Positions 1-7,043 of a stretch of DNA of 64,000 nt are shown piece by piece. The notes under the pieces are model-generated. The model saw only the letters and a list, made by a program, of their open reading frames with translations. It was not told the origin of the DNA and did no database searches. This DNA is from CAWJFJ01 sp963800065 (lineage in GTDB: Bacteria; Actinomycetota; Acidimicrobiia; Acidimicrobiales; UBA8190): assembly GCA_963800065.1 (NCBI GenBank), contig CAWCZO010000010.1, positions 376,375-440,374 of the forward strand, read 5' to 3'. How positions within the stretch are numbered: the stretch's first letter is position 1; every line of letters begins with the position of its first letter. A program made the position numbers and the translations under genes.

Positions 1-173
1 GTGAGCAGGGCGGCGATCGATGGTTGGCGCTCCGCCGACTCGAGCCGCGACAGGTGCGCCTTGGACAGTCCCGAGAGCTCCGCCGTCTGATCGAGGGTCA
101 GGCCGGCGTTCTCGCGCGCGGCACGGAGGCGTTCACCGATGGAGACGAGGACGGCGCCGGCGTCGGGGGCCAC
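1..173 (-). CDS. XRE-family transcriptional regulator, N-terminal part (runs off the window)
   Basis: The minus strand from a GTG at 173 reads 57 codons to the window edge without a stop. Residues about 11-57 form a typical XRE/Cro helix-turn-helix: IGERLRAARENAGLTLDQ, then the recognition-helix region SGLSKAHLSRLES. The C-terminal part lies outside the window, so I cannot say whether it carries a cupin or other sensor domain. It is co-directional with the amidotransferase upstream. A perfect dyad just 5' of its start suggests autoregulation. The start is inferred from the codon that gives the usual XRE N-terminus. Confidence 0.75.
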   Translation of the reverse strand, partial: MAPDAGAVLVSIGERLRAARENAGLTLDQTAELSGLSKAHLSRLESAERQPSIAALL

Positions 174-191
174 AGGCCCACCCTAGGGCCG

Positions 192-219
192 TGTTGTCCG
201 TGGGACAACAGATGTTGTC
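192..219. promoter_or_regulatory. Operator-like inverted repeat upstream of the XRE gene
   Basis: TGTTGTCC-GTG-GGACAACA (192-210) is a perfect 8-bp inverted repeat with a 3-bp spacer. A third half-site, TGTTGTC, follows at 213-219. It lies 19 bases upstream of the GTG start of the XRE gene on the minus strand. By analogy with XRE regulators it is probably the autoregulatory operator. Confidence 0.6.
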
Positions 220-253
220 AGAGTTAACGGGGCGGAAACACTCCCGGTCCGGG

Positions 254-991
254 TCAGGCTCGATCGGCCAGGCGCTCCCGGTCGTGGGCGGCGACGAGCT
301 CGGCGAACCGGGCTAGGACCCGGGTCCGGTGCGGTTCCAACCACCGGAGGGCGGCCCCGCTGTCGGCGACGATCGATGCCGGGGTCGTCCCCGCCTCTTC
401 GGCGTCGGTCCCGAAGGCGTCGAGGAAGGCGGCCACCGCCCGGCTGTCGACCTCGAGGTGGAACTGCAGTCCCCACGCCCGGTCGCCGCTCCTGAAGGCC
501 TGGCTCCGGTAGCGGTCGTTGGCGGCGAGGAGGGTGGCCCCCGGCGGGGGGTCGAAGGTGTCGCCGTGCCAGTGGAGGACCGTGAGCCGGCGGGGCAGGC
601 CGGCCAGGAGGGGGTCGTGGGAGGCCTGCGCCGTGAGCTCGACGGGCGCCCACCCGATCTCGGGACCGGCCGCTCCCCGGTGGACGGCCCCTCCCCCGGC
701 CAGGGCCAGCAGTTGGGCCCCGAGACAGACCCCGAGCGTGGGCCGGCGTCGCCGCAGCGCATCGGCGAGGAGATCGAGCTCGGCCCGGCGGGTGGGGAAA
801 CCCTCGTCGCCGGAGGCGGACATGGGTCCGCCCATGACCACCATGCCGTCGACGTCGGACAGGTCGGACGGGAGCGTGGCGCCGGCGAAGACCCGGCGGA
901 CGTCGACGGCCACGCCCAAATCCTCGAGCGCGTCGGCAATGGCCCAGGGGCCCTCGGGTTCCACGTGCTGGACGACGAGACAGGACGCCAT
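254..991 (-). CDS. Class I glutamine amidotransferase (GMP-synthase-like, stand-alone)
   Basis: A 245-residue protein with the class I GATase fold. The nucleophile elbow is LGVCLGAQLLA (Cys near residue 94), and the catalytic His/Glu region is LQFHLEV near 175. Such stand-alone enzymes release ammonia from glutamine or a gamma-glutamyl compound for a partner that is often unknown; some act as gamma-glutamyl-amine hydrolases. The start ATG at 991 lies only 9 bases after the stop of the DUF2889 gene, so the two are probably co-transcribed. No synthetase partner is adjacent, so the substrate is unknown. Confidence 0.85.
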   Translation of the reverse strand: MASCLVVQHVEPEGPWAIADALEDLGVAVDVRRVFAGATLPSDLSDVDGMVVMGGPMSASGDEGFPTRRAELDLLADALRRRRPTLGVCLGAQLLALAGGGAVHRGAAGPEIGWAPVELTAQASHDPLLAGLPRRLTVLHWHGDTFDPPPGATLLAANDRYRSQAFRSGDRAWGLQFHLEVDSRAVAAFLDAFGTDAEEAGTTPASIVADSGAALRWLEPHRTRVLARFAELVAAHDRERLADRA

Positions 992-1000
992 CGACCGTTC

Positions 1001-2005
1001 CTAGTCGCCCGTCGCCACCCGGGCCACCAGGTCGGCCACCCCACCGAGGGCCCGGAGCAGATCGTTCAGGTGGGTGCACGACCGGATCCCGGTGAGCAGC
1101 TCGGGCACCGAGGTCGAGAGCTCGGCCAGCTCGCAGCCGACCAGATCGCCCACGGCGTCGGCCGCCGCCGGGCATTCGGGGAACGGGAGCACTCTCGGTT
1201 CGGCCGCCACGGCACCGACCACGGACCCCGTCCCCGAGGCCGTCACCACGTATTCGTGGAGGACGACCTCGGCCCCGTCCTCCTCGCCCACGGTGTCGCG
1301 GAACATGGCCCAGATGGAGAAGTCGCCGCTGCCGTCGACGGCCACGTCCAGACATCGGCGCCGGCGCATCCAGTCGCGGTCGAGGGGACCGGTGGCGTGC
1401 CACCCCCAGGGATCGGAGTCGTCGACCGGTGCCGGCGGGCAGTCCTGGATGGGCATCCCGTGCGAGGTGGCGATGGAGGCGACGGCGACGCCGCCCGTCC
1501 GCCAGCCCGAGCAGAGGTCGCTCATCCGGTCGAGCAGGTCGGCGGGGACGAGGGAGCCGGGATCATGGCCCTCGCGCCGGGCCAGGCGCATCCAGGCGTA
1601 GCCGGAGATGAGAGCGGCGGCGGGCATGTCGTCGAGGACCTGGCGCAGCAGCGACCCGGCCTCGGCGTCGGGGACGACACCGGCCAGGTGACGGCGGAAT
1701 CCGCCTCCGGCCCGGGCCCCGATGAGATCCCCGGTCCAGGTGGCCGCCGGTGTCGTCTCCAGGGTGATCAGGTTGCGGGCCATGTCGAAACCGGCCGCCA
1801 CCGCCGCCTCGGCCACCACGGTGACGGCGTCGGGGCCCTGGCGGCCGGTGCGCAGGTCGCGGGCCAGACCGGTCATGTCGAGGGCCGCGGTGAAGCCCCG
1901 GCGGGGACCGATGTCGATGGACATCGTCCGCCGGACCGATCCCGGGGCCCGGGCGACGAGCGTCGGCAGGGGCTCACGGGGGCTCACCGGTGTGCAGGGG
2001 GTCAC
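1001..2005 (-). CDS. DUF2889-domain protein
   Basis: A 334-residue protein that matches the DUF2889 pattern: an early GSVRRTMSIDIG segment, a central cysteine-containing region, and a C-terminal CTHLNDLLRALGG motif. Function is unknown. In actinobacteria these proteins often sit near lipid or CoA-related genes. The 2005 start is preferred over an internal ATG at 1924 because the VRRT-SID segment is part of the conserved domain. It is divergent from the thiolase-like gene at 2098, and the short region between them holds a CTGAC-type dyad half. Confidence 0.75.
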   Translation of the reverse strand: MTPCTPVSPREPLPTLVARAPGSVRRTMSIDIGPRRGFTAALDMTGLARDLRTGRQGPDAVTVVAEAAVAAGFDMARNLITLETTPAATWTGDLIGARAGGGFRRHLAGVVPDAEAGSLLRQVLDDMPAAALISGYAWMRLARREGHDPGSLVPADLLDRMSDLCSGWRTGGVAVASIATSHGMPIQDCPPAPVDDSDPWGWHATGPLDRDWMRRRRCLDVAVDGSGDFSIWAMFRDTVGEEDGAEVVLHEYVVTASGTGSVVGAVAAEPRVLPFPECPAAADAVGDLVGCELAELSTSVPELLTGIRSCTHLNDLLRALGGVADLVARVATGD

Positions 2006-2034
2006 CGGCCCACGCTACCGTTCCAGCCGCGTTC

Positions 2035-2052
2035 TCCGACGCCGGCGTCAGG
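2035..2052. promoter_or_regulatory. Dyad resembling the CTGAC-N6-GTCAG operator, upstream of the thiolase-like gene
   Basis: TCCGACGCCGGCGTCAGG matches the 18-bp dyad seen at 14927 and 19400-19435 (CCTGAC-N6-GTCAGG) at all arm positions but two in the left arm. It lies 46 bases before the ATG at 2098 and 30 bases before the divergent start at 2005, which is a suitable place for an operator. That a regulator binds it is inference from recurrence. Confidence 0.45.
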
Positions 2053-2097
2053 TTCGCGTCGGGCCGCGAGAGCCTCGGAAGTGGAGGGACAACGGAC

Positions 2098-3249
2098 ATG
2101 GCACGAAGGGTGGCGATCGTCGGCGCCTCCCTGTCGGACGTCGGCAGGGTGGACCACAAGTCGGCGTTCGAGCTCCATCACCAGGCCACGTCCCGGGCCC
2201 TGGCCGATTCCGGGATCGACCGTCGCGAGGTGGACGGCTTCATGTCGCACGGGACGGGGGCCCTGCCCCCCATCGAGCTGGCCGAGTACCTGGGTCTGGC
2301 CCCCCACATCGACTACATCGACTCCACCGGGGTGGGGGGTTCGTGCTGGGAGATGTTCCTCGAGCACGCCGTGGCCGCCATCGCCCAGGGCCAGATCGAC
2401 ACCGTCGTCCTGAGCTACGGATCGACCTCGCGCGCCGACCTCAAGCGGAGGACGAGGACGGCCAACCTCTTCTTCGGGAACAAGGGACCGATCCAGTTCG
2501 ACGCCCCCTTCGGCCACACCTTGATCGCCAAGCACGCCATGTCGGCCCGGCGCCACATGGCCGAGTTCGGGACCACCATCGAACAACTGGCCGAGATCGC
2601 CGTCTCGGCCCGCTACAACGCCGGGTTCAACCCCGACGCCTACTACCGGGACCCCATCACCATCGAGGACGTCCAGTCCTCCCGGATGATCGCCGACCCC
2701 TTCACCAAGCTGCACTGCTGCATCCGCTCCGACGGGGGCGGGGCCATCGTCCTCACCCACGAGGACCGGGCCCGCGACTGTGCCAACACCCCGATCTGGG
2801 TGCTCGGCACCGGCGAGGCCATCTCGCACACGACGATGAGCGAGTGGGCCGACTTCACCGAGTCGCCGTGCGTGCGGTCGGGGCGCAAGGCCTTCGCCCA
2901 GGCCGGTGTCACCCCCGAGGACATCGACGTGGTCGAGGTCTACGACTCGTTCACCCTGACCGTGCTCCTCACCCTGGAGGGCCTGGGCTTCTGCAAGAAG
3001 GGCGAGGGTGGGTCCTTCGTCGAGAACGGCCGCCTGCGGGTGGGGGGCGAGCTGCCCACCAACACCGACGGCGGGGGGCTCTCGGCGTGCCAACCGGGGA
3101 TGCGGGGGATCTTCCTCCTCGTGGAGGCGGTGAAGCAGCTGCGCGGCGAGTGCGGGGACCGGCAGGTCGCCGACGCCGCACTGGCCTGCGTGAACGCCAC
3201 CGGTGGTTGGATCTCCTCGACGGGGACGGCCATTCTCGGACGTGAGTAG
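2098..3249 (+). CDS. Thiolase-family protein (lipid-transfer / SCP-x type acyltransferase-like)
   Basis: A 383-residue thiolase-superfamily protein beginning MARRVAIVGASLSDVG. A strong ribosome-binding site (GGAGGGAC) lies about 10 bases upstream and decides the start over an earlier in-frame ATG at 1990. The nucleophile region is VGGSCWEMFLEHA (Cys near residue 83), and the C-terminal catalytic region is NATGGWISSTGTAILG. Proteins of this type act in thiolytic or retro-Claisen/aldol steps of steroid and lipid side-chain breakdown, often with a DUF35 partner; none is adjacent here. The stop overlaps the start of the next gene by 8 bases. Confidence 0.8.
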   Translation: MARRVAIVGASLSDVGRVDHKSAFELHHQATSRALADSGIDRREVDGFMSHGTGALPPIELAEYLGLAPHIDYIDSTGVGGSCWEMFLEHAVAAIAQGQIDTVVLSYGSTSRADLKRRTRTANLFFGNKGPIQFDAPFGHTLIAKHAMSARRHMAEFGTTIEQLAEIAVSARYNAGFNPDAYYRDPITIEDVQSSRMIADPFTKLHCCIRSDGGGAIVLTHEDRARDCANTPIWVLGTGEAISHTTMSEWADFTESPCVRSGRKAFAQAGVTPEDIDVVEVYDSFTLTVLLTLEGLGFCKKGEGGSFVENGRLRVGGELPTNTDGGGLSACQPGMRGIFLLVEAVKQLRGECGDRQVADAALACVNATGGWISSTGTAILGRE

Positions 3250-4417
3250 GCGCGCCGGCGCCGGCGCCGTGGTCGCCGGTGGCCTGTCTCTTCTCCTGGC
3301 CTCGTGCTCGGGTGGCCCCGGCGCCACCGGCACCGCCACCACCCGTCCCGCCACCACCCGTCCCGTCCCGGCACCGACGGCGTCTTTCGCCGTGCCACCG
3401 ATCCGGCACGTCTTTCTCATCGTCCTCGAGAACAAGTCCTATTCCGAGACGTGGGGACCGGACCCCGGGGCCCCGTACCTGGGCACCACGCTGCGGGCCG
3501 AGGGCAACCTGTTGTCGCAGTACTACGCCACGTCCCACGACAGCCTGGGCAATTACGTCGCCATGGTGAGCGGCCAGCCGGCCAACCCCGTCACCCAGGC
3601 CGACTGTGTGAGCGACTACGAGAACGTGACGCCCCCGACCGAGGTGGACGGGATCGCCACCGGCGTCGGCTGCGTCTACCCGGCCACCGTGGGGAACATC
3701 GCCACCCAGCTGCAGGCGGCCGGGTTCACGTGGAAGGGGTACATGGAGTCGATGGCGGAGCCGTGCCAGCACCCCGCGTTCGGCCGGCCCGACCCCGACG
3801 TGGTGGCCACCCCCACCAACCTCTATGCCACCCGCCACAACCCGTTCGTCTACTTCCACTCCATCATCGACACCCCGAGCTGCGCCGCCGACGACGTGCC
3901 GCTCACGCAGCTCCCCGGCGACCTGGCCAAGGTGTCGACCACCCCCAACTTCTCCTTCATCACGCCCAACCTGTGCGACGACGGCCATGACGCCACCTGC
4001 GCGGCGGGGGGACCGGCCGGGTTCGCCGGCATCAACACGTTCCTCGAGACCTGGGTACCGAAGATCCTGGGTTCGCCGGCGTTCAAGAAGGACGGGCTCC
4101 TGCTCATCACCTACGACGAAGCCGAGTCCAGCGGAACGCTGGAGGACGACACGGCCTGCTGCGACGAGCCACCGAGTATCAGCGCGGCGGGGACGCAGAC
4201 GGGGATGCCGGGCGTGGGCGGGCCGGGGGGCGGCCGGATCGGCATGCTGGCCATCTCACCGTTCATCGCCCCGGGGTCGACCACGGCCACGCCCTACAAC
4301 CACTTCTCGATGCTGCGCAGCATCGAGGACATCTTCGGCCTCCCCCACCTCGGTGAGGCGGCCGCGCCCGGCCTCGCCGCCTTCGGGCCCGACGTCTACA
4401 CGAGGCCGCGGCGCTGA
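3242..4417 (+). CDS. Secreted phosphoesterase-family lipoprotein (phospholipase C / acid phosphatase-like)
   Basis: The GTG at 3242 overlaps the upstream stop and gives a lipoprotein signal (VSRRAGAGAVVAGG...LLASCSGG, lipobox Cys near 21) followed by a Thr/Pro-rich linker. The mature part starts with IRHVFLIVLENKSYSETWGP and has YYATSHDSLGNYVAMVSGQP, typical of the phosphoesterase family (PF04185). The C-terminal part keeps LLITYDEAE and ISPFIAPG. It probably hydrolyses phosphate esters outside the membrane. The 391-residue length fits the acid-phosphatase-like members rather than the larger phospholipases C. Confidence 0.85.
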   Translation: MSRRAGAGAVVAGGLSLLLASCSGGPGATGTATTRPATTRPVPAPTASFAVPPIRHVFLIVLENKSYSETWGPDPGAPYLGTTLRAEGNLLSQYYATSHDSLGNYVAMVSGQPANPVTQADCVSDYENVTPPTEVDGIATGVGCVYPATVGNIATQLQAAGFTWKGYMESMAEPCQHPAFGRPDPDVVATPTNLYATRHNPFVYFHSIIDTPSCAADDVPLTQLPGDLAKVSTTPNFSFITPNLCDDGHDATCAAGGPAGFAGINTFLETWVPKILGSPAFKKDGLLLITYDEAESSGTLEDDTACCDEPPSISAAGTQTGMPGVGGPGGGRIGMLAISPFIAPGSTTATPYNHFSMLRSIEDIFGLPHLGEAAAPGLAAFGPDVYTRPRR

Positions 4418-4430
4418 GCCCGGGCGCGGT

Positions 4431-4751
4431 TCAGCCGTCTGCCGTGTGACGCACGGGAGCGGCGAAACCGATGCGGCGCCCCGGCCGCTCGGCGTTCGGT
4501 GACCCGCCGTTCGGTGACCCGGCGTCGCGTGGCGACGATCCGTCGGCCGCTGTCGGCGAGAGCTCGGTCCACCCTCCTCCGGGTCGGCTGAGCCAGTGGA
4601 CCTTCGGCCGGGTGGGTCGGCCCGAGACCGTCAGTGCCCCGCAGGTGCAGGTGGCCGTGTCCCAGGCGTGGCGGAGCGTGAGCACGTCGAGACAGGTCTC
4701 GCACCGCAACCGGCGCGGGCATGCCGGCCGGCGCCGGTCAGGCGTGGGCAC
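4431..4751 (-). CDS. Small zinc-ribbon-like protein of unknown function
   Basis: About 106 residues from a GTG at 4751 that overlaps the end of clpP by 14 bases, which suggests translational coupling. It has CETC and CTCG pairs (residues about 16-19 and 35-38) that could bind zinc, then a tryptophan-containing stretch (RPKVHW, GGGW). I do not recognise a family. The ATG at 4787 is an alternative start. The tail is rich in Ser/Pro/Gly and the call rests mainly on the cysteine pattern and position. Confidence 0.45.
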   Translation of the reverse strand: MPTPDRRRPACPRRLRCETCLDVLTLRHAWDTATCTCGALTVSGRPTRPKVHWLSRPGGGWTELSPTAADGSSPRDAGSPNGGSPNAERPGRRIGFAAPVRHTADG

Positions 4752-5409
4752 CGGAGAGCTCGCGTCCGGCACCGGCCTCGTCGGCACGGACCGATCCCGC
4801 CCCCGGAGCGCACAGGCCGCGGGTGGGGGCGATGATCTCGTCGATGAGCCCGTAGTCCTTGGCCTCCTCGGGTGTCATGAAGTAGTCCCGGTCGATGTCA
4901 CGCTCGACACGGTCGACGGGCTGGCCGGAGTGGAAGGCGATGATCTCGGCCATCCGCCTGGTGGTGGCCAGGACCTCTTTCAGGTGGATGGCCATGTCGC
5001 TCGGCGCGCCCCTCGTCCCGGCCGTGCCCTGGTGGATCATGATCTTCGAATTGGGAAGGGCGAACCGCTTCCCGGGGGCGCCACCGGCCAGGATCATGGC
5101 CGCCGCCGACATCCCCATCCCCACGCAGATGGTGGAGACGTCACAGTGGACGTGCTGAATGACGTCGTAGATGGCCATCCCGGCGTAGGCCATGCCGCCG
5201 GGCGAGTTGATGTAGAGGGCGATGTCGCGTTCGGGGTCTTCGGCGTCGAGGTAGAGGATCTCGGCCACCAGGAGATTGGCGATCTGGTCGTCGACCTCCT
5301 GGCCCAGGAAGACGATCCGCTCCTTGAGCAACAATGAGTAGATGTCGAACGAGCGGTCGCCGCGGGCCGTCTGGTCGATCACCATGGGGATCAAAGATTG
5401 ACTCAGCAC
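4738..5409 (-). CDS. clpP: ATP-dependent Clp protease proteolytic subunit
   Basis: A 223-residue ClpP. The GTG at 5409 is preceded by AGGAG and gives the usual N-terminus (LSQSLIPMVIDQT). Catalytic residues are visible: Ser101 in VGMGMSAAAM, His126 in KIMIHQG and Asp171 in ERDIDRDYFMT; the oxyanion region INSPGG is at 67-72. It forms the tetradecameric peptidase used by ClpX/ClpC. No clpX follows. It is divergent from an XRE regulator and a catalytically dead ClpP paralogue, which suggests a linked control of Clp proteolysis. Confidence 0.95.
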   Translation of the reverse strand: MLSQSLIPMVIDQTARGDRSFDIYSLLLKERIVFLGQEVDDQIANLLVAEILYLDAEDPERDIALYINSPGGMAYAGMAIYDVIQHVHCDVSTICVGMGMSAAAMILAGGAPGKRFALPNSKIMIHQGTAGTRGAPSDMAIHLKEVLATTRRMAEIIAFHSGQPVDRVERDIDRDYFMTPEEAKDYGLIDEIIAPTRGLCAPGAGSVRADEAGAGRELSGAHA

Positions 5410-5446
5410 GCCGACCGCCTCTCCTCGGTGGGACACCCATCGCAGG

Positions 5447-5479
5447 TATCTCTCGTATGAGATATCATATATGACGTCA
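5447..5479. promoter_or_regulatory. AT-rich palindromic region between clpP and the XRE gene
   Basis: Three dyads are stacked in an unusually AT-rich stretch: TATCTC-TCGTAT-GAGATA (5447-5464), the perfect palindrome TCATATATGA (5465-5474) and the perfect palindrome TGACGTCA (5472-5479), whose last base is the first base of the XRE start codon. This is a likely operator and promoter region for both directions. Confidence 0.6.
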
Positions 5480-5757
5480 TGAATGAACGGCGCCACGAAC
5501 CGAAACTTCCCGGGTTCGCCGAGATGGCGGCCCGGCGCCGAGCCCTGGCCGAGGAGCTGGTCGAGCGGCGGATCTCGCTGGGTCTGTCCCAGACCGAGGT
5601 GGCGGCGCGGATGGGGACGTCGCAGTCGGCCGTGGCCCGCCTGGAGACGGGGCAGGTGGACGTCCGTCTCTCCACCCTGGAGCGCTACGCCGCCGCCGTC
5701 GACAACGTCATCGACTTCCACCTGGGGGGCGAGCCGCCCCGGAGCCGGAAGGACTGA
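5479..5757 (+). CDS. Small XRE-family regulator next to clpP
   Basis: A 92-residue protein with a helix-turn-helix at residues about 30-75 (LVERRISLGLSQTEVAARMG, then TSQSAVARLETGQVDVRLST). It resembles antitoxin-type (HigA/MqsA-like) and generic XRE regulators. It is divergent from clpP, and its stop is one base from the next start, so it forms an operon with the ClpP-like gene. It probably binds the palindromes that overlap its own start codon. No toxin gene of a known type is adjacent. Confidence 0.85.
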   Translation: MNERRHEPKLPGFAEMAARRRALAEELVERRISLGLSQTEVAARMGTSQSAVARLETGQVDVRLSTLERYAAAVDNVIDFHLGGEPPRSRKD

Positions 5758-5758
5758 C

Positions 5759-6295
5759 ATGGCCCCCGCCCCCTTCGGCGACCAGGTCATGTCGTCCCTG
5801 TTCGCCCGGCGGATCGTCGTCGTCCACGGGGAGCTCACCAATGACAGGGCCTCGGAGACGGCCGCCGCCCTCCTGACCCTCGACGCCCTGGGCGACGAGC
5901 ACGTCGAGCTCCGCCTCCAGGCGCCCACGGCGTCGTGGGAAGCGGCCGGGGTCCTCATCGACGTCATCGACGTTCTCGGCGTCCCCGTCCACACCGTGGC
6001 CCTCGGACTGGTCGGCGGCGGTGTGGTCGGCGTCCTGGCCGTCGGGGCGCACAGGGCCATCTCGCCCCATGCCCGGCTCCATCTCCGGCACCCCGAGACC
6101 TCGGCGTCGGGACGACCGGGCGACATCTCCCGGACCATCGAGGCCCAGACCTCGCTCCAGGCCGAGTTCCAACGGCTTCTGGCCGAGCGGACGGGCCGGC
6201 CGGTGCTCGAGATCGAAGAGGAGTGGGGCCGCGGCGGCTACCTCGACGCCCCCAGCGCCATCGCCCTGGGCTACGCCGACGCCCTGTCGGTCTGA
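5759..6295 (+). CDS. ClpP-fold protein lacking the catalytic serine
   Basis: A 178-residue protein that aligns along its length with ClpP: an N-terminal beta region (RRIVVVHGELTND), the ELRLQAPTASW equivalent of the INSPGG loop, and the C-terminal IALGYADALSV equivalent of the 'YGLIDEII' end. At the serine elbow it reads LGLVGGGVVGVLAVG, so Gly87 replaces the nucleophile. The His region reads ARLHLRHPE, with the histidine displaced by one. It is therefore probably a non-peptidase subunit or regulator. It is co-transcribed with the XRE gene. Confidence 0.7.
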   Translation: MAPAPFGDQVMSSLFARRIVVVHGELTNDRASETAAALLTLDALGDEHVELRLQAPTASWEAAGVLIDVIDVLGVPVHTVALGLVGGGVVGVLAVGAHRAISPHARLHLRHPETSASGRPGDISRTIEAQTSLQAEFQRLLAERTGRPVLEIEEEWGRGGYLDAPSAIALGYADALSV

Positions 6296-6382
6296 CGAAC
6301 CCACTCCCACCGCCGTTGGAGGCCTCGGCGGCCCGAGATCATCGGCGTCGCTCGCTGGGAACGGAGAGACCGATTCCGGCCG

Positions 6383-7043
6383 TCAGCGCGCCGTAGCCAG
6401 TCCGGACTCGTAGGCGAACACGACCAACTGGGCCCGGTCACGGGCGCCGAGTTTGGCCAGGATACGGCTGACGTGGGTCTTGGCCGTGGCCGCGCTCATA
6501 TGGAGCTCTTCGGCGATCTCGGCGTTGGATCGGCCGCGGGCGACCAGCACCAGCACCTCCTGCTCCCGGGGAGTGACGGACCCGAGGAGCGTGGTGTCCT
6601 GGTGCCGGGGGGTCGAACGCGAGGCGAATTCGGCGATGAGCATCTTGGTGACACTGGGAGCGAGCAGGGCGTTGCCCCCGGCGATGACGGTGATGGCGTC
6701 GAGTAGATCCTGCGGCGGCGTGTCCTTCAGGAGGAAGCCGCTGGCGCCAGCCTTGAGCGCTTCATAGACGTACTCGTCGAGCTCGAAGGTGGTGAGGATG
6801 AGGACGCGGCGTGGCTCCATCGCCCCGGGCGGCGATGATCTGTCTGGTGGCTTCGATGCCGTCCATCGCCGGCATGCGGATGTCCATGAGGACGACGTCA
6901 GGGGAGGTCTCGCGCACGACACGCACGGCCTCGACGCCGTCGGCCGCCTCCCCCACCACGGTGAAATCGGGCGCCGAGTCGACCAGAACCTTGAAGCCGG
7001 CGCGCACGAGAGCCTGATCGTCGACCACCACCACGGTGATCAC
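6383..7043 (-). CDS. NarL/LuxR-type response regulator, interrupted by a frameshift
   Basis: The receiver domain starts MITVVVVDDQALVRAGFKV and has the phospho-acceptor Asp54 (VVLMDIRMPAMDG). After IIAARG at about 6830 the frame shifts, and the other frame continues with EPRRVLILTTFELDEYVYEAL and a LuxR helix-turn-helix (SVTPREQEVLVLVARGRSNAE). The break lies at a GGGG run; dropping one G restores a normal protein of about 219 residues. The ATG overlaps the stop of the sensor kinase (ATGA), as is usual for such pairs. It may be a sequence error or a real lesion. Confidence 0.85.

Noticed and set aside
329..2413. Very long plus-strand reading frame of 694 residues over the first 2.4 kb
   Set aside because: It is antisense to the amidotransferase and DUF2889 genes, has no recognisable motif, and is rich in Gly/Val/Asp/His as expected from the complement of GC-rich codons.
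5483..6295. A longer version of the ClpP-like protein that starts inside the XRE gene
   Set aside because: The first 92 codons overlap the XRE helix-turn-helix in another frame; the ATG at 5759 gives the ClpP-like N-terminus.
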